From Anaeromyxobacter dehalogenans 2CP-C (GTDB lineage Bacteria > Myxococcota > Myxococcia > Myxococcales > Anaeromyxobacteraceae), in NCBI RefSeq assembly GCF_000013385.1, contig NC_007760.1, forward strand, positions 3,756,001 to 3,820,000: DNA of 64,000 bases. Reading direction: 5' to 3'. Shown in pieces: positions 1-10,400 of this stretch. A model generated the notes under the pieces. That model was not told the origin of the DNA. It worked only from the letters and a program-made list of their open reading frames with translations, and did no database searches. Position 1 is the first letter of the stretch. Every line of letters begins with the position of its first letter. Made by a program: the position numbers and the translations under genes.

Positions 1-51
1 TCCGCGCAATGAATGGGACACCCGGTCAGAGGGCAGTGATATGCGGCTCAC

Positions 52-627
52 GTGCGCCCGCCTCCGAAGCCGCCCGCTCCTCACCTCGGGATCGACCTTA
101 CCGCAGATGAGCAAGCGCTCTTCGACAGCATCCGAGCCGAGAACGGCCGCGAGGGACCTTTCTCTGACGACTATGGGTCGCATGTAGCGGAGCTGCTTCG
201 GCGACTCGAAGATCGCGGAGCCATTCCCGCCATCAGGCTACGGTACTTCACCGACGCGGAGCTGAATCCCGGCATCCGCAAGTCGCGCCAGCAGGTCTTC
301 ATCGACAATGGGTGCGATACCCGCGAGAAGCTCCTCACGAGCGGGAACTTCTTCCGGCACCTCGACTACATCGTGCGTGGGCCACGCGTGCCTGCGCGCT
401 TGGTGGACAGGTTCAAGGAACACGCGGCAACACCGTTTTCTGAGTTCGAGACCCTGCGGCGCGCCGTCCGAGCCGAAGTACGGGCCCTGACGCAGGCGCC
501 TCCCGGCGTCTATCTCGAGGACGACATCTTCATGCTTGCCCTCGAGAGCGGCCTCGATCTCGGCGAGGCGCGGATCATCCGGACGGACGTGATGAGCGTG
601 ATGGCGAAATCGCGACGTTCGAGGTGA
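52..627 (+). CDS. Hypothetical protein, integrative-element cargo
   Basis: I do not recognise this 191-residue protein and assign no function. It opens at a GTG; the same frame is closed by stops just upstream (10-12 and 37-39), so the start cannot lie much earlier. There is no signal peptide or membrane span. The N-terminus is proline-rich, and the rest is a soluble, charged, mostly helical sequence ending in a basic tail (KSRRSR). Codon use is less extreme in GC than the chromosomal genes after position 4200, as expected for cargo of the element that ends at tRNA-Pro. It lies on the same strand as the following cargo genes and the integrase. Confidence 0.6.
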   Translation: MRPPPKPPAPHLGIDLTADEQALFDSIRAENGREGPFSDDYGSHVAELLRRLEDRGAIPAIRLRYFTDAELNPGIRKSRQQVFIDNGCDTREKLLTSGNFFRHLDYIVRGPRVPARLVDRFKEHAATPFSEFETLRRAVRAEVRALTQAPPGVYLEDDIFMLALESGLDLGEARIIRTDVMSVMAKSRRSR

Positions 628-880
628 CCACGCTCGGACGTCCCCAATTCAGCGGCTGACGCCTTACTTCCGGATGGGTGGCTTCCGCTTGGGTCAGTCG
701 CGGACGGTTCTTGCCGCAAGCGGCGGCAAAGGTTTCCCCCCTCGCGAATGTGACGCCGGCGCCGCCTTTCGCGACGTGGTGAGAGAGTGCTCAGCACGGC
801 AGGGGTTGTCGGACCGCTGCGTACACTCGTTCCTAGCGACGCGCTCGCGGCGGCTCCGCCGCGGCAGGAGTGAGCGAGAC

Positions 881-1264
881 ATGCCGCCGTACGATTGGGC
901 CGAGGAACTCATCGATGACGCTATCGAACTCGATGGCTCGTTCCGCGACATCGAGTTGCCGTGCATGCTGAGGTACAGAAGGGGCGCCCCGACTCCCGAC
1001 ACGAAGGACGTCCGTGAACATGTGATGCGCGCTGTCGACCGCGGGCGTCTCCTTGCGCGTGACGCAGAGTTGCGGCCCGCGCCGGACGATCACGTGGCTT
1101 GGTCGGGCCCTCGCGGAGACATCGAGACAGCCCGGAAGGCGGCGTTTTGTGGCCCATGCGGCGAGCGGGTCCCGCCGGAGCGTCTACTGCTCGTCGAGCG
1201 CTTCTCGATTCCGCGGCACGTCGTTGACGAGGTCCTCGCGTTCCGGCGCGCGGCGTCGCGGTGA
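881..1264 (+). CDS. Small hypothetical protein, element cargo
   Basis: A 127-residue acidic soluble protein of unknown function. The frame is open from 674, but the ATG at 881 is preceded by a GGAG about ten bases upstream, and the sequence before it looks like non-coding read-through rich in Arg and Ser. The C-terminal half has a CGPC pair (near residues 89-92) followed by a GERVPPERL stretch, which could be half of a metal knuckle, but no second cysteine pair is visible. The stretch 628-880 before it holds no gene I can support. It sits between two other unrecognised cargo genes on the same strand. Confidence 0.5.
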   Translation: MPPYDWAEELIDDAIELDGSFRDIELPCMLRYRRGAPTPDTKDVREHVMRAVDRGRLLARDAELRPAPDDHVAWSGPRGDIETARKAAFCGPCGERVPPERLLLVERFSIPRHVVDEVLAFRRAASR

Positions 1265-1373
1265 CGGTTCCCGCGTCGCGCGCGAGTTTCAGAGGACCGT
1301 CGTGGGCGTGGGCTTCGCGGTTCTCGCCGCGCTCGGAGCACCACCTCGACGATCGACTCAAGGAGTAGCGTCA

Positions 1374-2201
1374 GTGCGTGTCGCGATTCCTCCCGATCTT
1401 CACCCGCTTGTGCGGAAGGCGCTCCGGGCTCTCAAGCCGGACCCGCGCCTGTCGTACCGACCGGAGCTGGACGACAAACTCCTTCGCACACCGCGAGGCT
1501 TCCTCCAGATTGCGGTCGCCCGCGACCACACGGAACGCGCGGGCCGCCTCCTCGACACGTTCATCCGAAGGCTGGAAGGTCCCGACGTCCGCGGACGCGT
1601 GTTTTTCGTCGACGACAAGACGATGCTCGAAGTGGACGGGGAGAAGTTCCGTTTCCGATTTAAGGAAGAGAACGCGACCACTCCGCACCGCCCGACGGCG
1701 GATGAGCGACGACAGATCGCGGCTCATCCGCACTTTCACTCCGTCCCGAAGGTCGACCATCAGCCGACCAACCGCTTCGCGCTCGAGTTGTACGACCCGG
1801 ACTCCAGCTACCGCTACCGGGCACGGCTCGCCGACCGCAAACGCGCGACACTGGAGCAAGCGCTCGCCGAAGTCCCGGCGCTGCTTGGTCGTCTCGTTCA
1901 AGAGAATCGAGACGCCGAGGTCGAGCGTGCGAGGCGCAAGCGCGAGTGGGACGAGCAGCTGCGGCGCGAAACGGAGGAGCGCGAGCGACGCGAGCGCGAG
2001 AAAGCGAGACGCGCCGAGCTACTCGCCGATGCTCACGCGTGGCGCGAGGCATCGTTGCTGAGGGACTACGCTGCCGCAGTGCTTCGGGCACGCGGGCCAG
2101 AAGACGAAGCGCAACAGCGCTGGGCTGCGTGGGCGCGCTCCGTGGCTGACGACATGGACCCGCTCACCCGAGGCCACAGCGTGGAAGAGGGCGACTCCTA
2201 G
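1374..2201 (+). CDS. Hypothetical protein with C-terminal charged coiled coil, element cargo
   Basis: A 275-residue protein. I chose the GTG at 1374 because an AAGGAG lies at 1360-1365; the frame is open further upstream but that part reads as low-quality sequence overlapping the previous gene. The first ~150 residues form a mixed alpha/beta region (LVRKALRALK near the start, then VFFVDDKTMLEVDGEKFRF). Residues ~175-230 are a long Arg/Glu/Lys-rich coiled coil, followed by a helical tail with WREASLLRDYAAAV. I have the impression of a widespread uncharacterised family of accessory regions but cannot name it. No catalytic motif is evident; a role in element maintenance or defence is only a guess. 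Confidence 0.6.
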   Translation: MRVAIPPDLHPLVRKALRALKPDPRLSYRPELDDKLLRTPRGFLQIAVARDHTERAGRLLDTFIRRLEGPDVRGRVFFVDDKTMLEVDGEKFRFRFKEENATTPHRPTADERRQIAAHPHFHSVPKVDHQPTNRFALELYDPDSSYRYRARLADRKRATLEQALAEVPALLGRLVQENRDAEVERARRKREWDEQLRRETEERERREREKARRAELLADAHAWREASLLRDYAAAVLRARGPEDEAQQRWAAWARSVADDMDPLTRGHSVEEGDS

Positions 2202-2296
2202 CGAGACCGTGCTTCGATGTCGGCTCGAACGAGGCCCTCTTGGGTCATGCGGGTCGATGCGCCTCTTGACAGTCGTACGTTATACACTTGGATCAA

Positions 2297-2320
2297 GCAG
2301 CCCGCGCGGAAGCGGGCTGC
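2297..2320 (+). other. GC-rich hairpin before the excisionase gene
   Basis: Perfect 9-bp inverted repeat (GCAGCCCGC at 2297-2305, GCGGGCTGC at 2312-2320) around a 6-base loop, about 34 bases before the excisionase-like start. It could terminate transcription from the upstream cargo genes or act as a leader structure for the recombination genes. There is no T-run after it. A TTGACA at 2266-2271 and TATACA at 2281-2286 lie just upstream, but their 9-base spacing is wrong for a single sigma-70 promoter. Confidence 0.4.
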
Positions 2321-2353
2321 GGGTGGCATGGTCTCCACCGCAGGAGATGGGCC

Positions 2354-2566
2354 ATGACGTACGAAGAACTGCTCACGTTTACCGGACCGCAGCCGCTCTG
2401 GACGGTGTCGAAGCTCGCGGAGGCGCTCGACGTCTCGACGGACTTCATCTACCAGGCGGTCCAGCGAGACGAGATCCCACACATCCGGCTGGGGACGAAC
2501 ATCCGGTTCCACTACAAGGACATCCTGGTCTGGGTCGCGAAGCATCGCATCGTGCCGCGACGGTAG
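2354..2566 (+). CDS. Excisionase-like helix-turn-helix protein
   Basis: A 70-residue protein with an N-terminal winged-helix/MerR-like DNA-binding domain of the excisionase family. The recognition unit is TVSKLAEALDVSTDFIYQAV, followed by the typical strand pair IPHIRLGTNIRFHYKDILVWV. Size and architecture match HTH_17/excisionase proteins, which bend DNA and set the direction of tyrosine-integrase reactions. The ATG at 2354 has AGGAG eight bases upstream. The gene ends 12 bases before the integrase ATG, so the two are almost certainly co-transcribed. A role as a transcriptional regulator of the integrase instead of, or as well as, excisionase is possible. Confidence 0.85.
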   Translation: MTYEELLTFTGPQPLWTVSKLAEALDVSTDFIYQAVQRDEIPHIRLGTNIRFHYKDILVWVAKHRIVPRR

Positions 2567-2578
2567 GAGGAGCGCCGC

Positions 2579-3921
<1,343 letters not shown>

Positions 3922-3985
3922 ATGCTGCAGGACGCCGGTGCTTCACCAGGGCCTCGGGAGGGCCTCGGTCCGACGTAAGGCCGCG

Positions 3986-4014
3986 TATCTACTGGACGGC
4001 CGAGAGGGTGTCAA
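3986..4014 (-). promoter_or_regulatory. Sigma-70-type promoter for tRNA-Pro
   Basis: On the minus strand a perfect -35 TTGACA (4009-4014) is separated by 17 bases from TAGATA (3986-3991). The tRNA 5' end lies about 65 bases downstream. It is the best consensus promoter in the window and points at the tRNA gene. Confidence 0.75.
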
Positions 4015-4074
4015 GGGGCTTCTCCGCGGCGGGGACAGAAAAGCCTGGGGCTACTGAAACGGCTGGGCGGGAGG

Positions 4075-4094
4075 CGTTTCGGGCGCCCGAAACG
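4075..4094. repeat. 20-bp perfect palindrome
   Basis: CGTTTCGGGC followed directly by its reverse complement, 4075-4094. It lies between the tRNA-Pro promoter and the aminopeptidase gene, next to two REP-like hairpins. A half-arm (GAAACG) recurs at 4056-4061. It may be part of the transcription-termination zone of pepP or a protein-binding site. Confidence 0.5.
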
Positions 4095-4102
4095 GCGCCT
4101 CC

Positions 4103-4132
4103 GCTCACCCTTCGACGGGGCTCAGGGTGAGC
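4103..4132. repeat. REP-like hairpin, copy 1
   Basis: A 30-base element with 9-bp arms (GCTCACCCT / AGGGTGAGC) around a TCGACGG-containing loop. A second copy, one base different, starts 57 bases further on. It resembles the widespread TTCGAC...CTCAGGGTGAGC class of intergenic REP-like sequences; this family naming is from memory. It lies downstream of the pepP stop, where it may also stop transcription. Confidence 0.7.
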
Positions 4133-4159
4133 GGCGACGAACGGCCAGCACGCGGCTTC

Positions 4160-4189
4160 GCTCACCCTTCGACGGAGCTCAGGGTGAGC
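4160..4189. repeat. REP-like hairpin, copy 2
   Basis: Same 30-base hairpin as at 4103-4132 with a single G-to-A change in the loop (position 4176 versus 4119). It lies 28 bases past the pepP stop on the minus strand. The pair in direct orientation is the arrangement expected of a REP doublet. Confidence 0.7.
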
Positions 4190-4216
4190 GCGGGAAGCCC
4201 CGCGGGACGCCCTCCC

Positions 4217-5536
4217 CTACCTCACGCAGACCGCCTCCATCTCGGCGATCTCCTTGGGCACGGCCTCGGTGAGGTTCGCGTGGCCGTCGTCGGTGACGAG
4301 CACGTCGTCCTCGATGCGGATGCCGACGCCGCGGAGCGGGGCGGGGGCGTCCGGGTCGTCCTCGGCGACGTACAGGCCGGGCTCGATGGTCAGCACCATG
4401 CCGGGCACGAGGGGGCGCGCCTTGCCGTCCACGTAGTAGTCGCCGACGTCGTGCACGTCCATGCCGAGCCAGTGGCTGGTGCGGTGCATGTAGTACCGGC
4501 GGAACGACTTGTCGGCGATGCGCTCGTCCACGCTCCCCTTCAGCAGGCCGAGGCCGATGAGCCCGTCGGTCAGCTCGCGGACGGTCTGGTCGTGGATGGC
4601 GTCGAGCGTGGTGCCGGGGCGCACCGACGCGACCGCCCGCTTCTGCACGTCGAGGCAGAGCGAGTACAGCTCGGCCTGCGCGGGGGAGAACTCGCCGGAC
4701 ACGGGGAACGTGCGGGTCACGTCGGCGGTGTACCACTGGTACTCGCCGCCGGCGTCCACCAGGCACACGTCGCCGTCCTTCAGCACGGCGTCGCCGGCGC
4801 GGTAGTGGAGGATGGTCGAGTTCACGCCGGCGGCCACGATGGTCCCGTACCCGGGCCCGCTCCCGCCGCGGCGGCGGAACGCGTACTCGATCTCCGACTG
4901 CACCTGGTACTCGCGGCGGCCGGGCAGGCCGTCGCGCATGGCGGCCATGTGCGCCTCGGCGCTGATCTCGGCGGCGCGGCGGAGCTTCGCGATCTCGTCG
5001 GGCGTCTTCACGAGCCGCAGCTCGTGGACGATGCGGCCGGGATCGACCACCGCCTCGGGCGGCATCTTGCCGAGCCGGGCGGCGCCGCGCAGCTCGGTGA
5101 GGATCCGCGAGAGCCGCGCGTCCCACGCCGCGTCGAAGCCGATGCGGCACCAGAGCGTCCGCGCCCCCTCGACGAGCCGGGGCAGCTTCTCCTCCAGCTC
5201 GGAGACGACGTACGCCTCGTCGGCGCCGTACAGCTCCTTCGCGCCCTCCACCCCGGCGCGGCGACCGGTCCAGATCTCCTTCTCGCGATCGCGCGGCCGC
5301 ACGAACAGCACCAGCTTCCGCTCGCCGCCGCGCGCGAGCAGCACGGCGCAGCCGGTGGGCTCGTCGAGGCCGATCGCCCACGCGTAGTCGGAGTCCTGGC
5401 GGAACAGGTACTCGGAGTCGTGGTTGCGGACCTTCTCGTCGGCGGCGGGGAGCACCATCACGCCGCCGCCTCGCTTCTCCATCTCCTCGAAGACGCGGGC
5501 GCGGCGGGCGGCGTGGATGCTGAGGTCGTGGGCCAT
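4217..5536 (-). CDS. pepP: Xaa-Pro aminopeptidase (M24B family)
   Basis: A 439-residue cytoplasmic dimetal aminopeptidase that removes N-terminal residues preceding proline. An N-terminal creatinase-like domain (residues ~1-175) is followed by the pita-bread catalytic domain. The metal ligands are all visible: Asp261 (VDAGGEY), Asp272 (TADVTRTFP), His355 (HWLGMDVHD), Glu385 (TIEPGLY) and Glu409 (GIRIEDD), with the substrate-binding His244 in TILHYR. Length matches PepP. The ATG at 5536 has no Shine-Dalgarno, but a TATAAG (-10-like) ends 8 bases before it, so the mRNA may be leaderless. It stands alone between REP hairpins and the M61 peptidase on the same strand. Confidence 0.95.
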   Translation of the reverse strand: MAHDLSIHAARRARVFEEMEKRGGGVMVLPAADEKVRNHDSEYLFRQDSDYAWAIGLDEPTGCAVLLARGGERKLVLFVRPRDREKEIWTGRRAGVEGAKELYGADEAYVVSELEEKLPRLVEGARTLWCRIGFDAAWDARLSRILTELRGAARLGKMPPEAVVDPGRIVHELRLVKTPDEIAKLRRAAEISAEAHMAAMRDGLPGRREYQVQSEIEYAFRRRGGSGPGYGTIVAAGVNSTILHYRAGDAVLKDGDVCLVDAGGEYQWYTADVTRTFPVSGEFSPAQAELYSLCLDVQKRAVASVRPGTTLDAIHDQTVRELTDGLIGLGLLKGSVDERIADKSFRRYYMHRTSHWLGMDVHDVGDYYVDGKARPLVPGMVLTIEPGLYVAEDDPDAPAPLRGVGIRIEDDVLVTDDGHANLTEAVPKEIAEMEAVCVR

Positions 5537-5636
5537 GGCGGACCCTTATAACCCAGCCCCCGCAGGCAGGCTCGGGCCGTGATCAGGGCACGGCCGGCCG
5601 GGGCGCGGCGCCCCGGCGCGCGGCGTCACGGCGGGC

Positions 5637-7394
5637 TCACTTCGCCGGGAAGGGCGCGCCGGCCCAGGCCTCGAACGCGGCCTTCTGTGCGGGCGACGCC
5701 GCGGCGGCGGGCTCGAGCCAGACGGTGTCCTCGGGCGCCTTCCCGAGCGTCACCGGCACCTCGACCAGCTCGTCGCGGCGGAACACGGTGAGCCGCACCG
5801 TCCCGCCCTCCCCCACCTCGCAGAGCCGGTTCCACAGCGCGCCGGCGTCCACCCGGAACCCGTCCTCGGCGACGAGCTCGTCCTCGGGGTAGAGCCCGGC
5901 GCGCCAGGCGGGGCTGCCCTCGCGCACGCTCCGCACCGCGAGCTTGGGCGCCGTGGCGAGGTCGGCGCCGAGCCAGCCGGCGGGGGGGCGGCCGTCGTCG
6001 TGGTTGGTGGGCTTGGCGGGCGTGCCGCCCTTGTCCTCGAGGCCGGCGGCGGCGCGGCGCCGGAGCGCGAGGCCGACGAGCTCGAGGTCGGGCTCGAGCG
6101 GCGCGGTCCCGCGCACGTGGCGATCGAAGAACGCGCGCGCGGTCGCCTCGCCGAGCAGCTCGGCGGCGACCCGCTCCACGCCGTCCTCGGGCACCCCGCC
6201 GTCGGCGAAGCGCGCGTACAGCGTCCGCAGGAGCGCGTCGAGCGAGTGGTCGGCGCGGCGCAGCGCGAGGTCGAGCGCGAGCGCCACCAGCTCGCCCTTC
6301 AGGTAGTAGGAGATGGCGCTGTTGGGCGAGTTCTCGTCGGGCCGGTAGTGCTTCACCCAGGCGAGGAAGCTCGCCTCCTCCACGCTCATCTTCCCGGCGC
6401 CGGGCGTGCGCTCGAGGCTGGTGAGCGCCTGGCCCAGGTTCTCGAGCCACTTCCTCGGCGCAAGGATCCCGGCGCGCACGAGCGCGAGCTGCTCGTAGTA
6501 GCTGGTGGCGCCCTCGAACCACCACAGCAGCCGCGTGTACTGCTCCTGCCCGTAGTCGAACGGCACGAACGCGGCGGGGCGGAGCCGCTTCACGTTCCAC
6601 AGGTGGAAGTACTCGTGCGAGAAGAGCCCGAGCGTCTCGACGTAGGCGTCGCGCGGGAAGAAGCCGCCGCGCGCCACGTTCAGCGTCGTCGAGCGCGCGT
6701 GCTCGAGCCCGCCGCGCCGCTTGTCGGTGACGTGCACGATGAAGAGGTAGCGATCGTAGGGCAGCTCCCCGCCCATGAGCTTCCCGTGCGTCTCCACGAT
6801 GCGCCGCGCGTCGTCGGCGAGCCGCTCCGCGTCCACGTGGCCGCGCCCCCACAGCGCGATCTGGTGCGGCCTCCCGAGCGCCTCGAACCGGACCAGCCGG
6901 TGCGTGCCGATCTCCACCGGCGAGTCGGCCAGCTCGTCGTAGTCGCGCGCGGTGAACGTGGTGGGGCCGCCCTCGAGCGCGGTCGCGACCGACCAGCCGG
7001 CGGGCGGGACCACCTCGAGGACGTGCGGCTCGCGCTCGCGCCCGGGGACCCACGGGAACACCGCGGCGCCGTTCAGGTAGCCGTGCGTGCCGTCGAGGTG
7101 GCAGGTCCGCACGGTCAGCTCGTTCGCGTAGACGCGGTAGCGGAGCACGAGGTGCGTCGCCTCGCCGCAGGCGACGCGGACCCGGTGCTTGTCGAGCCGC
7201 TCGACGGCGAGCGCCCGCCCGCTGCCGTCCTCGGCGGCGAGCCCCTCCACGTGCCGCGCGTACTCGCGGACGAGGTAGCTGCCGGGCGTCCAGACCGGGA
7301 AGCGCAGCTCGGCGGTGGGGCCGGGGCGGTCGAGGTGCAGCTCGACGTGGAACAGGTGGCCGTGCGGCTCGGGCATCGAGAGTCGGTAGCGCAT
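5637..7394 (-). CDS. M61 family metallopeptidase with PDZ domain
   Basis: A 585-residue zinc aminopeptidase of the glycyl-aminopeptidase (M61) family. The N-terminal beta domain (~1-155) leads into the catalytic domain, with zinc motif HEYFH at residues 260-264, third ligand Glu294 in WFEGATSYY and the GGLEH substrate loop at 228-232. A C-terminal PDZ domain (~465-550; GWLGADLA, SPAWRAGLYPEDELVAEDG) is normal for the family. No signal peptide is seen, so it is probably cytoplasmic. It is transcribed away from the SARP-type regulator gene, sharing a 76-base intergenic region, which allows but does not prove control by that regulator. Confidence 0.93.
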   Translation of the reverse strand: MRYRLSMPEPHGHLFHVELHLDRPGPTAELRFPVWTPGSYLVREYARHVEGLAAEDGSGRALAVERLDKHRVRVACGEATHLVLRYRVYANELTVRTCHLDGTHGYLNGAAVFPWVPGREREPHVLEVVPPAGWSVATALEGGPTTFTARDYDELADSPVEIGTHRLVRFEALGRPHQIALWGRGHVDAERLADDARRIVETHGKLMGGELPYDRYLFIVHVTDKRRGGLEHARSTTLNVARGGFFPRDAYVETLGLFSHEYFHLWNVKRLRPAAFVPFDYGQEQYTRLLWWFEGATSYYEQLALVRAGILAPRKWLENLGQALTSLERTPGAGKMSVEEASFLAWVKHYRPDENSPNSAISYYLKGELVALALDLALRRADHSLDALLRTLYARFADGGVPEDGVERVAAELLGEATARAFFDRHVRGTAPLEPDLELVGLALRRRAAAGLEDKGGTPAKPTNHDDGRPPAGWLGADLATAPKLAVRSVREGSPAWRAGLYPEDELVAEDGFRVDAGALWNRLCEVGEGGTVRLTVFRRDELVEVPVTLGKAPEDTVWLEPAAAASPAQKAAFEAWAGAPFPAK

Positions 7395-7470
7395 GCGGCC
7401 GGCAAATGTAGCCCGGGATCAAGTCCGCCGCGGGGGCTTCTTGGTAGGTTGCCCCGGGGGAGACGCGGCG

Positions 7471-10400
7471 ATGGAAACCCAGGTCCACCGAGGCGGAGCC
7501 CGGCCCGGCGAGCCTGTGTCGCCGCTGCTGCGGCTCTACCTGCTCGGACGGTTCGAGGTGGTCCGGGAGGACGCGCCCATCCCGGCGCACGCCTGGCGGC
7601 GCCGGCGTCCGGCCGACCTCCTGCGGCTCGTCGCGCTCACCCCGGGCCGGGCGCTCGGCCGCGACCAGACGATCGACGCGCTCTGGCCCGACAAGGACCC
7701 GGCCAGCGGCGCGAACAACCTGCACCGCGCGCTCTACGACCTGCGCCAGATCCTGGGCGGACGGTGGGTGGACATCGAGCGCGGCCAGGTGCGGATGCGG
7801 CCGGACGTCTGGGTGGACGTGGACGCGTTCGAGCAGGCGATCGCCGACGGCGGCCGCGAGCGGCTCGCGGAGGCGGTCTCGCTCTACCGCGGCGACCTCT
7901 GCCCGGGCGAGCACGACGCGCCCTGGCTCTCGGCCCGGCGCGCGGTGCTGCGCGCGCGCTTCATCGAGGCCGCGTACCCGCTCGCCCGCGCGCACGCGGA
8001 GGCCGGCGCGCCCGCCCAGGCGATCCCGCTGCTGCGGCGGCTGCTCGAGGTGGACCCGGCCGCGGAGGACGCGCACCGCCAGCTCATGCGCCTGCTCGCG
8101 GAGACGGGCCGGCGCGCGGAGGCGCTGCGCCAGTACGACGCCTGCGAGGGGGCGCTCCGCACCGCGGGCGTGGCGGTGTCGGAGGACACGCGGCTGCTGC
8201 GCCAGGCGATCCAGCGCGGCGAGGTCGGCCACCCGCAGGCGCGCCCGGCGCTCGACGGCGTCCGGCGGGCGGCGCGGCGGCTGCTCGGCACGGTGGACCC
8301 GCCGCCGGTGCGCGGGCGCGGCGCGATCCTGCTGCTGTTCGAGTCGCTGGTGGAGCGGGGCAGCGGCACGCTCGTGCTGCTGGGCGAGCGCGGCGTGGGG
8401 AAGACCCGGCTCGCGGTGGAGGGCGCGCGCATCGCGCAGTCCCGTGGGGCGGTGGTGCTCTCGTGCGTCGCCGGCGCGCAGGGCGCGGGCGTGCCCTACG
8501 GCCTCTTCGCCGACCTGTTCCGCGAGGAGTGCCGGCTGGCCCCCGCCGTCCCCGACCCGTTCGCCGACGCGAACTTCGACGGCCGGGCCTCGGCGGAGGC
8601 GGTGCGGCTGCGGGTCTTCGACGCGGTGATTCGCGGCCTGGCCGCGCTGGGCGAGGGCCGGCCGGTCTACCTCCTGCTCGACGAGCTGCACGACGCGGAC
8701 GAGTCCTCGCTCAACCTGCTCCACCACCTCGCGCTCCGCGCCGCCGCCCAGCGCCTCATGATCGTCGGCACCTGCCGCGAGGACCGCATCCACGCGGGCA
8801 CGCCCATCCAGATGGCGCTCTCGCACCTCGACGGCGGCCGGCTGGCGCGCGGCATCCGCGTGCCGCGGCTCGGCCTGGTCGCGACGCGCGAGCAGGTGGC
8901 GGACCTGGTGGGCGGGATCCCGCCGGACGCGCTGGTCGAGCAGGTGTACCGGGTCACCGACGGCTGCCCGTTCCTGGTGGAGGAGGCGGTGCGGGCGCAG
9001 CGCGAGACCGGCCACCAGGTCCCCGCGGAGCCGCGGGCGGGCCTGCGGGCGCGCGTGGCGCGGCTCGGGCCGCGCGTGGAGGTGCTGCTCGCGGCCGCCG
9101 CGGTGGCGGGGCAGCGCTTCGACTTCGAGCTGGTGCGCCCGGTCACCGGCCTCACCGCGCACGAGGCGGTGGGCGCGCTGGAGGCGTGCCTCGAGCACGG
9201 CCTGCTCGACGAGGACGGCAGCGGGTACCACTTCCACCACGGGCTGGTGCGCGACGCGATCCTGGACGGGCTGGAGCCGGTGCGGCGCGCGGCGCTGCAC
9301 GGCGCGCTGGCCGACGCGCTGGAGGCGAGCGCCGGGCACGAGCCGCCCTCCGAGGCGCTGGCGCGCCACCGCCGCGAGGCCGGGCAGCCGGAGCGGGCGC
9401 TGCGCCACCTCGTCGCCGCCGGGCACCGGGCGGCCGCCCGGGCCGGCCTGCGCGAGGCGGTCGCGTTCTACGCGGAGGCGCTGGAGCTGCTGGCCGGGCA
9501 GGCGCGCCCGGACGCGGCGCAGCGGCTCGAGCTGCTCGAGGCCATGGGCCGGGTGCAGCTCGAGCTGGGCGAGGTGTCCGGCGCCGCGCGCAGCTTCGGC
9601 GACGCGGCCCTCCTCGCGGGCGGGGCCGGCCGGCCCGACGTGCGCGCGCGGACCCACCGGCTCGCCGCCATCGCGCACGCGGCCGCGGGGCGGCTCGACG
9701 CCGCGCTGGCGGAGGTGGCCGCGGGGCTGGAGCCGGCCGGCGACGAGCCGGCGCCGCTCCTCCACCTGCGCGCGCAGCTCGACTGGCACCGCGGGGCGTA
9801 CGCCGAGGCGCGCGAGTCGGCCCGCGCCTGCGCCGACGCGGCCGCGCGCTCCGGCGACGCGGACCTGCTCGCCCGCAGCCACGACCTGTCCGCGCTGGCG
9901 CGCGGCATGCTCGGGGAGGCGTCCACGCCCGAGGACGAGTCGGACGCGGTGGGCGTGGCCGAGCGGCGCGCGCAGGACGCCGCCCCGGAGCACCCGCTCG
10001 ACCTGCACCTCGTCCTCTGGGATCGCGACCTGCTCGGCGACCTGGGCTGCGCCGAGCTGGCGCGCGGCGCGGGGCTGCTCGTGGACCGCGCGCGGCTGCG
10101 CGACGCGCCCGAGGCGCAGGCGGCGGGCCGCCTCGGCGAGGGCACGTTCGCGCTCGCCGCCGGCCAGCTCGAGGCGGCCGAGCTCGCGATCCGCGCCGCG
10201 CTGGACGGGTTCCGCGCGGTGGGCTCGGCGCTGGGCGAGGCGCTCGCGCTCGAGCGGCTGGGCGTGCTGCTCACCGTCCTCGGGCACCTCGAGGAGGCGC
10301 GCGCGGTGCTGGGCGAGGCGGTGGTGGTGGCGGAGCGGTCCTCGCTGCGGCGCCACGCGCTCACCCGCATCCACGCCGCCGAGGTGCGCCACCGGCTCGC

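Noticed and set aside
1053-1373. Upstream extension of the coiled-coil cargo gene
   Set aside because: The frame is open, but the AAGGAG at 1360 fixes the start at 1374 and the extension overlaps the previous gene with low-quality sequence.
2266-2286. TTGACA and TATACA before the excisionase gene as a promoter
   Set aside because: The hexamers are only 9 bases apart, too close for one sigma-70 promoter; alternative -10s downstream match 3 of 6 bases.
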